Assembly: GCF_011045025.1 (NCBI RefSeq) | Contig: NZ_JAAKZX010000104.1 | Span: 1-32,575 of the forward strand | Source of the DNA: Streptomyces ureilyticus | GTDB lineage: Bacteria > Actinomycetota > Actinomycetes > Streptomycetales > Streptomycetaceae | Direction of reading: 5' to 3' | DNA length: 32,575 nt | Shown here: piece after piece, positions 26,130 through 32,532 of the stretch | Layout: every line of letters starts with the position of its first letter | How positions within the stretch are numbered: the stretch's first letter is position 1 | Program-made: the position numbers and the translations under genes | Notes under the pieces: generated by a model | Seen by the model: only the letters and a program-made list of their open reading frames with translations | Database searches by the model: none | Told to the model about the DNA's origin: nothing

Positions 26130-26527
26130 CGATCATGACGCTAACAGTTCTGTGGATCTCTCAGTCCTGACCGTGTTGCACTTTGAGACACGTTCGGGCT
26201 CCAACTCGTCGAGCCGCAGCAGCGATTGCTGTGTTTCCCCGGAGTCGGCCAGTCATTCTGTCGAGGAGATCCCGCCGGGTAGCGGCGTGCTGACCTCCGC
26301 ATATCGAAGATCGTCACTCTTTTCCAAAGGGGCGAAACCTGATTGGCGGAAAAATATAGGTGTGCTATGAAACCTGGTGTTGCCGGTCCTTGCTATGGCA
26401 ATGTTTCAGCTCGTGAGCCTGGGGGGTTTGAGGCACGCTTCGGGGGATTGGGTCGTCCGTCGGCGTGTGCCGCGCTCCCGCTGCTTCCCGTCTTGTCTCT
26501 GTCCGTAATGAGAAGGTGAGGTCGCCA
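26130..26527. other. Divergent promoter region between lone KS and operon E
   Basis: 398 bp without a gene, lower in GC than the rest. It contains an A/T-rich stretch (GGAAAAATATAGG at 26348-26360) and a hairpin at 26368-26408. It should hold the promoters of the lone KS gene (minus) and operon E (plus). No confident -35/-10 pair is seen. Confidence 0.45.
26368..26408 (+). promoter_or_regulatory. Two-part stem-loop in leader of operon E
   Basis: The outer arms TGAAAC (26368-26373) and GTTTCA (26403-26408), with inner arms TTGCC (26380-26384) and GGCAA (26397-26401), form a nested hairpin about 120 bp before the first gene. It is a possible operator or leader structure. Confidence 0.35.
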
Positions 26528-27247
26528 ATGACGGTCGCGGTGTTAGACGACGAAGAAGTTGTGGTGCGCACTCCGGAGGAATTCCACCGGATGCCCCGTG
26601 ACTACCAGAAGATGCTGATCAGTCAGATCACCATCAATACCGAGGGTGAGCTTTCCGGCGGGGACGACTACGCGCTGATGTTCCTGCCACTGGCGCCGAC
26701 CTCGGAGGAGCGTCAGGTGTGCGCCGAGCGCGCCGCCGAGGAGTACGACCACTACAAGATCGGCAAACGTATCCTCGCCAACCTCGGCGTCGACACAACC
26801 CACATGGAGACTCAGCCGCTCTCCGAGCGAATGCTGTTCGCTGATGAGCGCATGCACACCTGCACCACATGGGCCGAGCGCGGCATCTACTCCTACATCG
26901 GCGAGGAGACCGCGATGGTGATGCTGCGCGAGTTCGCCGAGAGCAGCTATAAGCCCTGGGCCGAGGCCGTCCGCACGATCATCCTGGACGAGAAGATCCA
27001 CATCGCGCACGGCGCCCGAGTCTGCCGCAACCTCGCCGACACCGACGAGGGCCGAGAGCAGCTCCAGGCCGCGCTCGACCGGCTGTGGCCGATGTTCGTC
27101 GGCATTTTCGGCAGCGCCAACACCAAGCGCTCAAAGCTGGCCGTGCGCTATGGCCTGCGCAAGACCACCAACGGCGAAGCCATCGAACTGTGGCGGGAGA
27201 AGGTCGCATCCCGCATCACCAACCTGGGCCTGCACGTCCCCGAATAA
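26528..27247 (+). CDS. PaaA-like ferritin-fold diiron protein
   Basis: 239 residues, mostly helical. Two ferritin-like metal half-sites are intact: Glu41 with Glu72-x-x-His75 (EEYDH), and Glu126 or Glu127 with Glu155-x-x-His158 (DEKIH), with 28-31 residues between partners as in the phenylacetyl-CoA epoxidase (PaaA/PaaC) group. Such proteins use O2 at a diiron centre for epoxidation, hydroxylation or desaturation. The reductase (PaaE) and other subunits are absent from the island, so the electron donor must come from elsewhere or the reaction must differ. The ATG at 26528 has GGTGAGG just upstream; the longer frame from 26465 is not protein-like. Codon 6 is TTA, which places the first gene of operon E under bldA. 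The radical SAM gene follows after 15 bp. Confidence 0.82.
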   Translation: MTVAVLDDEEVVVRTPEEFHRMPRDYQKMLISQITINTEGELSGGDDYALMFLPLAPTSEERQVCAERAAEEYDHYKIGKRILANLGVDTTHMETQPLSERMLFADERMHTCTTWAERGIYSYIGEETAMVMLREFAESSYKPWAEAVRTIILDEKIHIAHGARVCRNLADTDEGREQLQAALDRLWPMFVGIFGSANTKRSKLAVRYGLRKTTNGEAIELWREKVASRITNLGLHVPE

Positions 27248-27262
27248 GCCGCGGAGGCAGTC

Positions 27263-28375
27263 ATGGCCATACCTGTGCTCATCACTCCGCGCCCGCCGTC
27301 CCGTGCCGAGTCAAAGGCCCGCCTGCGCGAGCTGTTGGCTGACCGGCCCGATCTGGCCGCGCGACTGAAGACTGTCCGCGACGTGGGCCGCCGAGTGCGC
27401 GGTTGTGAGGTGCACCTCACAACCGCCTGCAACATTCGCTGCAAGGGCTGTTGGTACTTTGAGGGCGGCTTCGACACCGCAGTCAAGGAGACCTCGGACC
27501 CGGGGTTGATCCGCGCGTTCGCGGAGAAGCTGGCCGCAGACGGCGTTACTCAGGCCACGCTGATCGGCGGCGAACCGACCATCGTGCTCGATCGAGTGCG
27601 CCCGTTCGTGGAGACGCTGCCATATATCACCATCTCCACCAACGGCTTGCGCCCGCTTCCCCGCGAGGGCTACGAGCACGTCGCCATCGGCATCAGTCTG
27701 TTCGGAGGCGGGCCGCTCGACGACGCGCTTCGCGCGCACCGGCCGAACGGCTCATCGTTCACGGGGCTGTTTGAGAAGGCGCTCAAGCACTACCGCGACG
27801 ACCCCCGCGTCACATTCGTCTTCGCGCTGTCGGAAGAGGGGCTGCGCTACGTCGAGTCGACGGTGCGGGCGATTCGCGACAACGGCAACCAGGTGACATT
27901 CAATTTCTACAGCGAGCACGGCTCGGACCACCCGCTGCGGATCGAGAACGAGAAGCGCACCCTTGCCGAAGCCCTGCGCGTCAAGGAGCTGTACCCGGAC
28001 ACCGTGGTCAGCCACCCGTACTTCATCGAGGCGCTGATCACCGGCCGCGGCCATTGGGGCGGCCAGTTCGGCTACGACGTCTGCCCAAGCATCAGCGTCG
28101 ACATGCCCGAGCACGAGCAGCGGGTGAACAACGGCAATCCGGTGCTGGACGGCTTCGCCGTCTACGGCGCGGACTACGAGACGCTGCAGTTCTGCTGCAC
28201 CTCCGGCGACTGCGGCGGCTGCCGCGACAGCCAGGCCGTCTACAGCTGGCTGATGGTCAGCCTCAACTGGTTCCTCGATAGCACGCAGCGCCTGGAGACC
28301 TGGATGGACCTGGCCGAGAGCTACTGGCGCCAGTGGTACTGGTCACAGCGCCACTCCCCGAACTTCAGTCGTTAA
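27263..28375 (+). CDS. Radical SAM enzyme
   Basis: 370 residues. The radical SAM cluster motif is CNIRCKGC (Cys56, Cys60, Cys63; CX3CX2C), followed by an SAM-binding GGEPT motif (LIGGEPTIV) and ISTNGL. Near the C-terminus more cysteines occur (Cys274, Cys311, Cys312, Cys317, Cys320 in CCTSGDCGGC), which could bind an auxiliary iron-sulfur cluster. There is no cobalamin-binding domain, so it is not a B12-type methylase. Its reaction cannot be told from sequence; C-H abstraction on an ACP-bound or CoA-bound chain fits the neighbours (inference). GGAGG lies 5 nt before the ATG. The next gene is the free ACP, so enzyme and carrier are probably made together. Confidence 0.87.
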   Translation: MAIPVLITPRPPSRAESKARLRELLADRPDLAARLKTVRDVGRRVRGCEVHLTTACNIRCKGCWYFEGGFDTAVKETSDPGLIRAFAEKLAADGVTQATLIGGEPTIVLDRVRPFVETLPYITISTNGLRPLPREGYEHVAIGISLFGGGPLDDALRAHRPNGSSFTGLFEKALKHYRDDPRVTFVFALSEEGLRYVESTVRAIRDNGNQVTFNFYSEHGSDHPLRIENEKRTLAEALRVKELYPDTVVSHPYFIEALITGRGHWGGQFGYDVCPSISVDMPEHEQRVNNGNPVLDGFAVYGADYETLQFCCTSGDCGGCRDSQAVYSWLMVSLNWFLDSTQRLETWMDLAESYWRQWYWSQRHSPNFSR

Positions 28376-28401
28376 CCATCAGCAGCGCACAAGGAGCGAT
28401 C

Positions 28402-28650
28402 ATGCCCGCAACCGTATCCACCGAGGCCGTCCTGGACCTCATCCGTACCGAGCTCATCGACTCTGGGGTCGAGGAGGAGACCATCACGCCCGAGGCCAAG
28501 TTCGATGACCTCGATATCGACTCGCTCGACGCGGCCGAGCTGATGGCCACGATCAAACGAAAGTTCCACATCACCATCCCGCGCGCCGAGCTGGCCGACG
28601 TCACGGTGGGTCAGCTCGCTGCGAACGTAGCGGAAAAGGCCGGCCTTTGA
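28402..28650 (+). CDS. Free-standing acyl carrier protein
   Basis: 82 residues, normal for a discrete ACP. The phosphopantetheine serine is Ser41 in DIDSLDAAELM. AAGGAG lies 5 nt before the ATG at 28402. Helix IV ends with VTVGQLAANVAEKAGL. It is probably loaded by the island's phosphopantetheinyl transferase and carries the substrate for the diiron, radical SAM, KS and enoyl reductase proteins encoded around it. The KS gene begins within its stop codon. The sequence is closer to type II fatty-acid or polyketide ACPs than to NRPS carrier domains. Confidence 0.93.
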   Translation: MPATVSTEAVLDLIRTELIDSGVEEETITPEAKFDDLDIDSLDAAELMATIKRKFHITIPRAELADVTVGQLAANVAEKAGL

Positions 28651-29819
28651 CGCTTCCGGTAGCGGTCACCGGTGTCGGCTCGGTCACCCCGCTCGGCGTT
28701 GGGGCGGCCGTCCTGGCCTCCCGGCTTGTCGCCGGCGAAACCGCTCTGGTGGGCGGAGACGGGCGCTGCGTGGAGTTCGACGCGGGGGAGTTCCTCACCC
28801 GGCGGGAGAGCAGGCGCAACGCCCGTTTCGCGCAACTCGCGCTCGTCGCGGCCGACGAGGCTGTCCACCAGGCCGGGTGGTCCAACGGGCTTCCCTATCC
28901 TCCGGAGGAGATCCTGTGCATCGTCGGCACTGGTCTGGGCGGCGCCCCAGAAAGTCCGCAGGGAACTGACGCGACGCCGTTGACGGTGCCGCTGATGATG
29001 GCCAACAGCGCCGCAGCGAGTCTGTGTACGCGCTATGGCATCCGCGGCGAATCCTTCGCGACGTCGGGAGCCTGTGCCGCTGGCGCGCAGGCGATCGGCG
29101 TCGCGATGGGCGCGATCCGGCGAGGGGAAGCGGCTGCGGCGGTTGTCGGCGGGGCCGAGGCCGCGTCGGTGCCGCTCATCTGCGAGTCCTTTGCGCAAGC
29201 GGGGGCGCTGTCCCCGACCGGCCGCTGTGTCCCGTTCGGCGCGGACCGCGACGGCTTCGTGATGGGCGAGGGTGCGGGAATCCTCGTCCTGGAAAGCGTA
29301 GCGGGCGCTCGCGCACGCGGCGCGGAGATCCTCGGTCTTGTGATGGGCTACGGCGCGAGCTCCGACGCGCACCATGTCACCGCGCCGTCGCCTGACGGAG
29401 TCCCCGCCGCACAGGCGATGCGCCGCGCGTTGGCCGACGCGGGCGTCGCGCCCGAAGACCTCTGCTACATCAACACGCACGGCACCGGGACGCCGCTGAA
29501 CGACGAGGCGGAGATCCGCTCGCTGCGCCTGGCGCTGGGCGACGCCCTGGCGTCGATTCCCCTGTCCTCCACCAAGGCCGCGACCGGGCACCTGTTCGGC
29601 GCGGGTGGCGCGGTGGAGTCCATCATCACCTTGGCCGCGCTGCGCGGCGGAACCGCCCCGCCGACGTACGGACTGTCCGAACCGGACCGACGGCTCGGCG
29701 AACTCGATCACGTGCTGTCCGCCCGTGCGCTCAAGCCGGGCCCGAGTGGTGTGATCGGGCTGTCGGACTCGCTGGGTTTCGGCGGGCACAACTCCGTCCT
29801 TGTGCTGGGAGCGCCATGA
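28647..29819 (+). CDS. FabF-type discrete ketosynthase
   Basis: 390 residues, slightly short for FabF/KAS II (about 410). The catalytic triad is complete: Cys143 (SGACAAG), His278 (NTHGTGTPLND) and His315 (STKAATGHLFGAGG), with GFGGHN near the end. It therefore is an active condensing enzyme and not a chain-length factor. It starts with TTG overlapping the ACP stop (TTGA), and its own stop overlaps the next gene, so ACP, KS and reductase are translationally coupled. It probably elongates an acyl-ACP by one or a few malonyl units. No partner malonyl transferase, ketoreductase or dehydratase is encoded here, so those steps must come from primary metabolism or from the type I PKS. Confidence 0.9.
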   Translation: MTLPVAVTGVGSVTPLGVGAAVLASRLVAGETALVGGDGRCVEFDAGEFLTRRESRRNARFAQLALVAADEAVHQAGWSNGLPYPPEEILCIVGTGLGGAPESPQGTDATPLTVPLMMANSAAASLCTRYGIRGESFATSGACAAGAQAIGVAMGAIRRGEAAAAVVGGAEAASVPLICESFAQAGALSPTGRCVPFGADRDGFVMGEGAGILVLESVAGARARGAEILGLVMGYGASSDAHHVTAPSPDGVPAAQAMRRALADAGVAPEDLCYINTHGTGTPLNDEAEIRSLRLALGDALASIPLSSTKAATGHLFGAGGAVESIITLAALRGGTAPPTYGLSEPDRRLGELDHVLSARALKPGPSGVIGLSDSLGFGGHNSVLVLGAP

Positions 29820-30634
29820 CCGGATTGGATTTCAAGGGCCGCCGTTACCTCGTGACCGGCGTGATGAACCAGGAATCGATCGCCTGGCACGTCGCGGCTG
29901 CACTCCAGAGGGAGGGCGCTGAGATCGTGCTCAGCTCGTTCGGCCGCGCGGCGCGGATCACCCGCAAGTCAGCGGCGCTGCTTCCAACCACCCCGGACGT
30001 ACTCGATCTCGACGTCACCGACGAGGCGTGTTTCGCCGCCGTCTCGGCGGAACTGGGCCGACGGTGGGGTGCGCTCGACGGTGTCCTGCATAGCGTCGCC
30101 CATGCACCTGCCGACGCCGTGGGTGGCGCGTTCCTCAGCACACCCGCGGACAGCGCGCTCCAGGGCTTCCAGGTCTCGACGTACTCGCTCCAGCGCCTCG
30201 CGGCCTCGCTCGCGCCACTGCTGACCGCGGGCGAGCACGGCGGCAGTGTGGTGGGGATCACCGTCGACAGTGCGCGCACCCTGCCTGGCTACGACTGGAT
30301 GGGCGTGTTCAAGGCATCGCTGGAGGCGGTCGCCCGCTACCTGGCACTGCACTTGGGACCGCTGGGCGTACGGGTCAACCTGGTCTCCTCTGGGCCGCTG
30401 GAGACGCTGTCCGCACGCGGGGTGAGCACGTTCGACGCGCTGGCCGAACACTATGAGTCCTGGGCGCCGTTGGGTTGGGACCGCACCGATCCGGAGCAAG
30501 TCGTCGGCGCAGTACTGTTTCTGCTTTCCGACCTGGCCACGCGTACCACCGGCCAGGTGCTGCACGCCGACGGCGGCCTGCACGCCGTCGTGGGCGGTAT
30601 AGGCGAGCCTCCGCGCCGGCCCTCCGGTGAGTAA
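29816..30634 (+). CDS. fabI: InhA/FabI-type enoyl-ACP reductase
   Basis: 272 residues. SDR fold with FabI/InhA features: GRRYLVTGVMNQESIAWHVA for NAD binding, and catalytic Tyr159 and Lys166 in GYDWMGVFKASLEA (Y-x6-K). Downstream NLVSSGPLETLSARG, WAPLGW and HADGGLHA match the actinobacterial InhA group. It should reduce a trans-2-enoyl-ACP using NADH or NADPH. ATGA overlap with the KS gene makes it a coupled partner of that KS and ACP. Alternatively it could be a second, drug-insensitive copy of the housekeeping enzyme that protects the producer, as is known for some clusters that make fatty-acid synthesis inhibitors; the sequence alone does not decide. Confidence 0.88.
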   Translation: MTGLDFKGRRYLVTGVMNQESIAWHVAAALQREGAEIVLSSFGRAARITRKSAALLPTTPDVLDLDVTDEACFAAVSAELGRRWGALDGVLHSVAHAPADAVGGAFLSTPADSALQGFQVSTYSLQRLAASLAPLLTAGEHGGSVVGITVDSARTLPGYDWMGVFKASLEAVARYLALHLGPLGVRVNLVSSGPLETLSARGVSTFDALAEHYESWAPLGWDRTDPEQVVGAVLFLLSDLATRTTGQVLHADGGLHAVVGGIGEPPRRPSGE

Positions 30635-30714
30635 CGGCCACTAACATAGTGGGCTGGCCCCGTTGGGCGGCGTCTGCCCTTTCAGGAAAACCGCGTCGGC
30701 GTTAGGAATTGGCT

Positions 30715-31800
30715 ATGAGTACTGGCTTCCCCTTGTCCCGGACGACGAAGCCCGTGCCCGAAGCCGAGCGCGCAGCGATTCTCGCCGCACCGGGGTTCGG
30801 TCGGTACTTCACGGACCACATGGCCTCAGCCGTGTGGACGCTGGATGGCGGCTGGCACGACAGCAAGGTTGGCCCGCTTGAGCCGTTCACATTGCATCCC
30901 AGCGCCGCCGTGTTGCACTACGCGCAGGAGATCTTCGAGGGACTGAAGGCGTATCGCCATGCCGACGGCAGCGTCTGGCTGTTCCGCCCGGAGGCTAATG
31001 CCCGCCGCTTCGCCCGGTCCGCCAAGCGGCTGGCGCTCCCAGAGCTGCCGAAGGAGGACTTCCTCGCTAGCGTCGAGGAGCTGATCCGCGCTGACGAACC
31101 GTGGGTTCCGAGGTCTACCGGCGAGGAGAGCCTCTACCTTCGGCCGTTCATGTTCGCCTCCGAGGCATTCCTCGGAGTGCGGCCCGCCGCACGGGTCATC
31201 TACTCGGTGATCGCGAGCCCGGCGGGCCCGTACTTCGCCTCCGGCGTCACCGGGGTCACTCTGTGGGTGAGCAGCAAGTACACGCGTTCGGCCAGGGGCG
31301 GTACCGGTGCGGCCAAGTGCGGGGGCAACTACGCCGCGAGCCTGGCCGCGCAGATCGAGGCCGAGCAGCACGGTTGCGACCAGGTGATGTACCTGGACAG
31401 CGCGGGAGAGGGCGATCTGGAGGAGTCAGGCACGATGAACCTGTGCCTGATCACCTCGGACGGTCGGCTCGTTACGCCCGCGCTCGGCACCATCCTGGAG
31501 GGCGTCACCCGCGACACCATTCTCGCGCTGGCCGCCGACTTCGGCCTGACCCCGGTGGAACGGTCGGTCAGCCTGAACGAACTACGCTCTGGGGCCGCCG
31601 ACGGCAGCATCACCGAGGTGTTTGCCGCGGGCACGGCAGCGGTGGTCACACCAATCGTCGGCTTCAGGGGCGACGGCTACGAGTTCACCATCGGCAACGG
31701 CGCGCCAGGCAAGCAGACCGTGGCGCTGCGGGAACATGTGCTGGACATCCAGTACGGCCGTGCGGAGGACAAGCATGGCTGGATGCGGCGCGTGCTCTGA
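30715..31800 (+). CDS. ilvE: Branched-chain amino acid aminotransferase (fold type IV)
   Basis: 361 residues, full length. Signatures: FGRYFTDHMASAVW, LHYAQEIFEGLKAYRHADG, WLFRPEANARRFARSA, YLRPFMFASEAFLG, PLP lysine K201 in GGTGAAKCGGNYAASL, EESGTMNL, and TILEGVTRDTILALA. It moves amino groups between glutamate and valine, leucine or isoleucine. In operon E it could supply a branched 2-oxo acid as starter precursor or aminate a pathway intermediate. The ATG at 30715 has AGGA 7 nt upstream. An 80-bp gap separates it from the enoyl reductase gene, and it is the last gene of the operon. It presumably duplicates a core ilvE located elsewhere in the chromosome. Confidence 0.92.
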   Translation: MSTGFPLSRTTKPVPEAERAAILAAPGFGRYFTDHMASAVWTLDGGWHDSKVGPLEPFTLHPSAAVLHYAQEIFEGLKAYRHADGSVWLFRPEANARRFARSAKRLALPELPKEDFLASVEELIRADEPWVPRSTGEESLYLRPFMFASEAFLGVRPAARVIYSVIASPAGPYFASGVTGVTLWVSSKYTRSARGGTGAAKCGGNYAASLAAQIEAEQHGCDQVMYLDSAGEGDLEESGTMNLCLITSDGRLVTPALGTILEGVTRDTILALAADFGLTPVERSVSLNELRSGAADGSITEVFAAGTAAVVTPIVGFRGDGYEFTIGNGAPGKQTVALREHVLDIQYGRAEDKHGWMRRVL

Positions 31801-31930
31801 AGTCGGCAGGCGAGTACCGCATCAACCAGCTCGCGGTCGATGATCTGCGTTCAACTCGCCCAGATGGCTGGGCGCGTACACATCCGGGACTGCCGCTCTG
31901 GCCTGGATGCTGACAGACTTTTGCGACAAC

Positions 31931-31986
31931 GGGACCTCCGGATTACTCGTCCCGGGCTCGACATCACGGGGACTACCGGAGGTCCC
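31931..31986 (+). terminator. Long nested hairpin, probable terminator of operon E
   Basis: GGGACCTCCGG (31931-31941) pairs perfectly with CCGGAGGTCCC (31976-31986), and an inner GTCCC/GGGAC pair (31949-31953 and 31969-31973) extends the structure. It lies 130 bp after the last gene. Confidence 0.6.
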
Positions 31987-32086
31987 GCAGTCTTGGCAGG
32001 GCGCGGACAGCCCATACGCAATGGTGTTGAATCAGGCGGACACTATCGCGGTAGGTGCGCGAATGCCCTGTTCAACAGCCTGTCCG

Positions 32087-32109
32087 TGCGTGAGCGATGC
32101 GTGAGCGGA
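32087..32109 (+). repeat. Tandem 11-bp iterons, right copy (possible integrase arm site)
   Basis: Identical to the 23 bp at 7134-7156 and in the same orientation, 112 bp inside attR. No gene is seen here, so conservation for coding reasons is unlikely at this copy. Confidence 0.6.
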
Positions 32110-32170
32110 CGGCGTGGCACAAGCCATCCCGGAGCAGAGCCTGTAGGACCCAGTACTTGCCTTGACCAGG

Positions 32171-32203
32171 TGGTTCCGGACACCGAAAAACCATCCGGAA
32201 CCA
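32171..32203. repeat. Perfect inverted repeat beside attR
   Basis: TGGTTCCGGA (32171-32180) and TCCGGAACCA (32194-32203) with a 13-nt A-rich centre, 18 bp from the attR core. It is a candidate binding site for integrase or an accessory recombination protein. Confidence 0.45.
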
Positions 32204-32221
32204 GCCAGCAAGCTTTGGACA

Positions 32222-32267
32222 GGACTTTTAATCCATTGGTTGTGGGTTCGAGTCCCACAGGGCCTAC
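32222..32267 (+). repeat. attR core (46-bp direct repeat, partial tRNA-Lys copy)
   Basis: Identical to 6997-7042. The 5' half of the tRNA is absent, so this is not a functional tRNA gene. Confidence 0.93.
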
Positions 32268-32291
32268 GGTTCGCAGGCGGGCTGCATGCCC

Positions 32292-32352
32292 TCAGTCCTG
32301 CTCCGCAGCGCCCGGGCCGGTTTCGGCCGACTCGGGCGCTGCTTCGTTTTCG
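32292..32352 (-). pseudogene. Integrase C-terminal tail remnant outside attR
   Basis: The minus strand encodes ENEAAPESAETGPGAAEQD then stop. The left integrase ends ENEAAPEPAEADPDAA then stop. The DNA segments 7080-7126 and 32305-32351 match at 41 of 47 bases, and both start 38 bp beyond the end of their 46-bp repeat. The left TAG stop aligns with GAG here. Upstream of about 32352 the similarity stops. This looks like the last codons of a second, related integrase gene. Confidence 0.6.
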
Positions 32353-32410
32353 GGCCCCTCCCGGCTGCACCGTGGCAACTGCCGCAACGCTCGCGCCACG
32401 AGGAGATCCC

Positions 32411-32442
32411 AGATCCACGCCACCCGACCCGGACGTGGATCT
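32411..32442. terminator. Hairpin in right flank
   Basis: AGATCCACG (32411-32419) pairs perfectly with CGTGGATCT (32434-32442) around 14 nt. It lies between the attR scar and the next gene and may be an old terminator. Confidence 0.4.
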
Positions 32443-32532
32443 GTGGAGTACCCGGAGCCGCCCAACTCGCCCGCCGCGCACGCGAAGCGTCGGCCTAAGC
32501 TGCTCACCCACCGGCCGACGAAGGGCGTAAGC

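Larger units (their letters stand above)
31801..32221. other. Right-end non-coding segment of the island
   Basis: 421 bp between the last cargo gene and attR with no credible gene. It holds a long hairpin (31931-31986), the right iteron pair (32087-32109) and a perfect inverted repeat (32171-32203). This looks like the attachment-site half of an element whose integrase is at the other end. Confidence 0.6.
6997..32267. mobile_element. tRNA-Lys-integrated genomic island carrying a biosynthetic gene cluster
   Basis: The two ends are identical 46-bp sequences matching the tRNA-Lys 3' part (6997-7042 and 32222-32267), the expected attL and attR products of a tyrosine integrase. The distance between repeats is 25,225 bp. 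The only mobility gene seen is a truncated integrase at the left end. No excisionase, replication or transfer gene is visible. The cargo is a polyketide-type gene cluster of 17 genes. Rare TTA codons occur in six cargo genes; I noticed none in the flanking core genes but did not check these codon by codon. I infer an integrative element or genomic island that has lost autonomy. Confidence 0.85.

Noticed and set aside
26528..27247. Full phenylacetyl-CoA or antimycin-type multicomponent oxygenase
   Set aside because: Only one ferritin-fold gene is present; PaaB, PaaC, PaaD and PaaE counterparts are absent.
28647..29819. Chain-length factor (KS-beta) of a type II PKS
   Set aside because: Cys143, His278 and His315 are all present, so it is a catalytic KS, and no second KS subunit lies beside it.
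32222..32267. A second tRNA-Lys gene at the right end
   Set aside because: Only the 3' 45 bases are present; the acceptor 5' strand and D arm are missing, so it is an att repeat.
32032..32511. 159-codon minus-strand frame across attR
   Set aside because: It reads through the tRNA-derived repeat and two non-coding hairpins and has no domain; only its short integrase-tail neighbour frame is meaningful.
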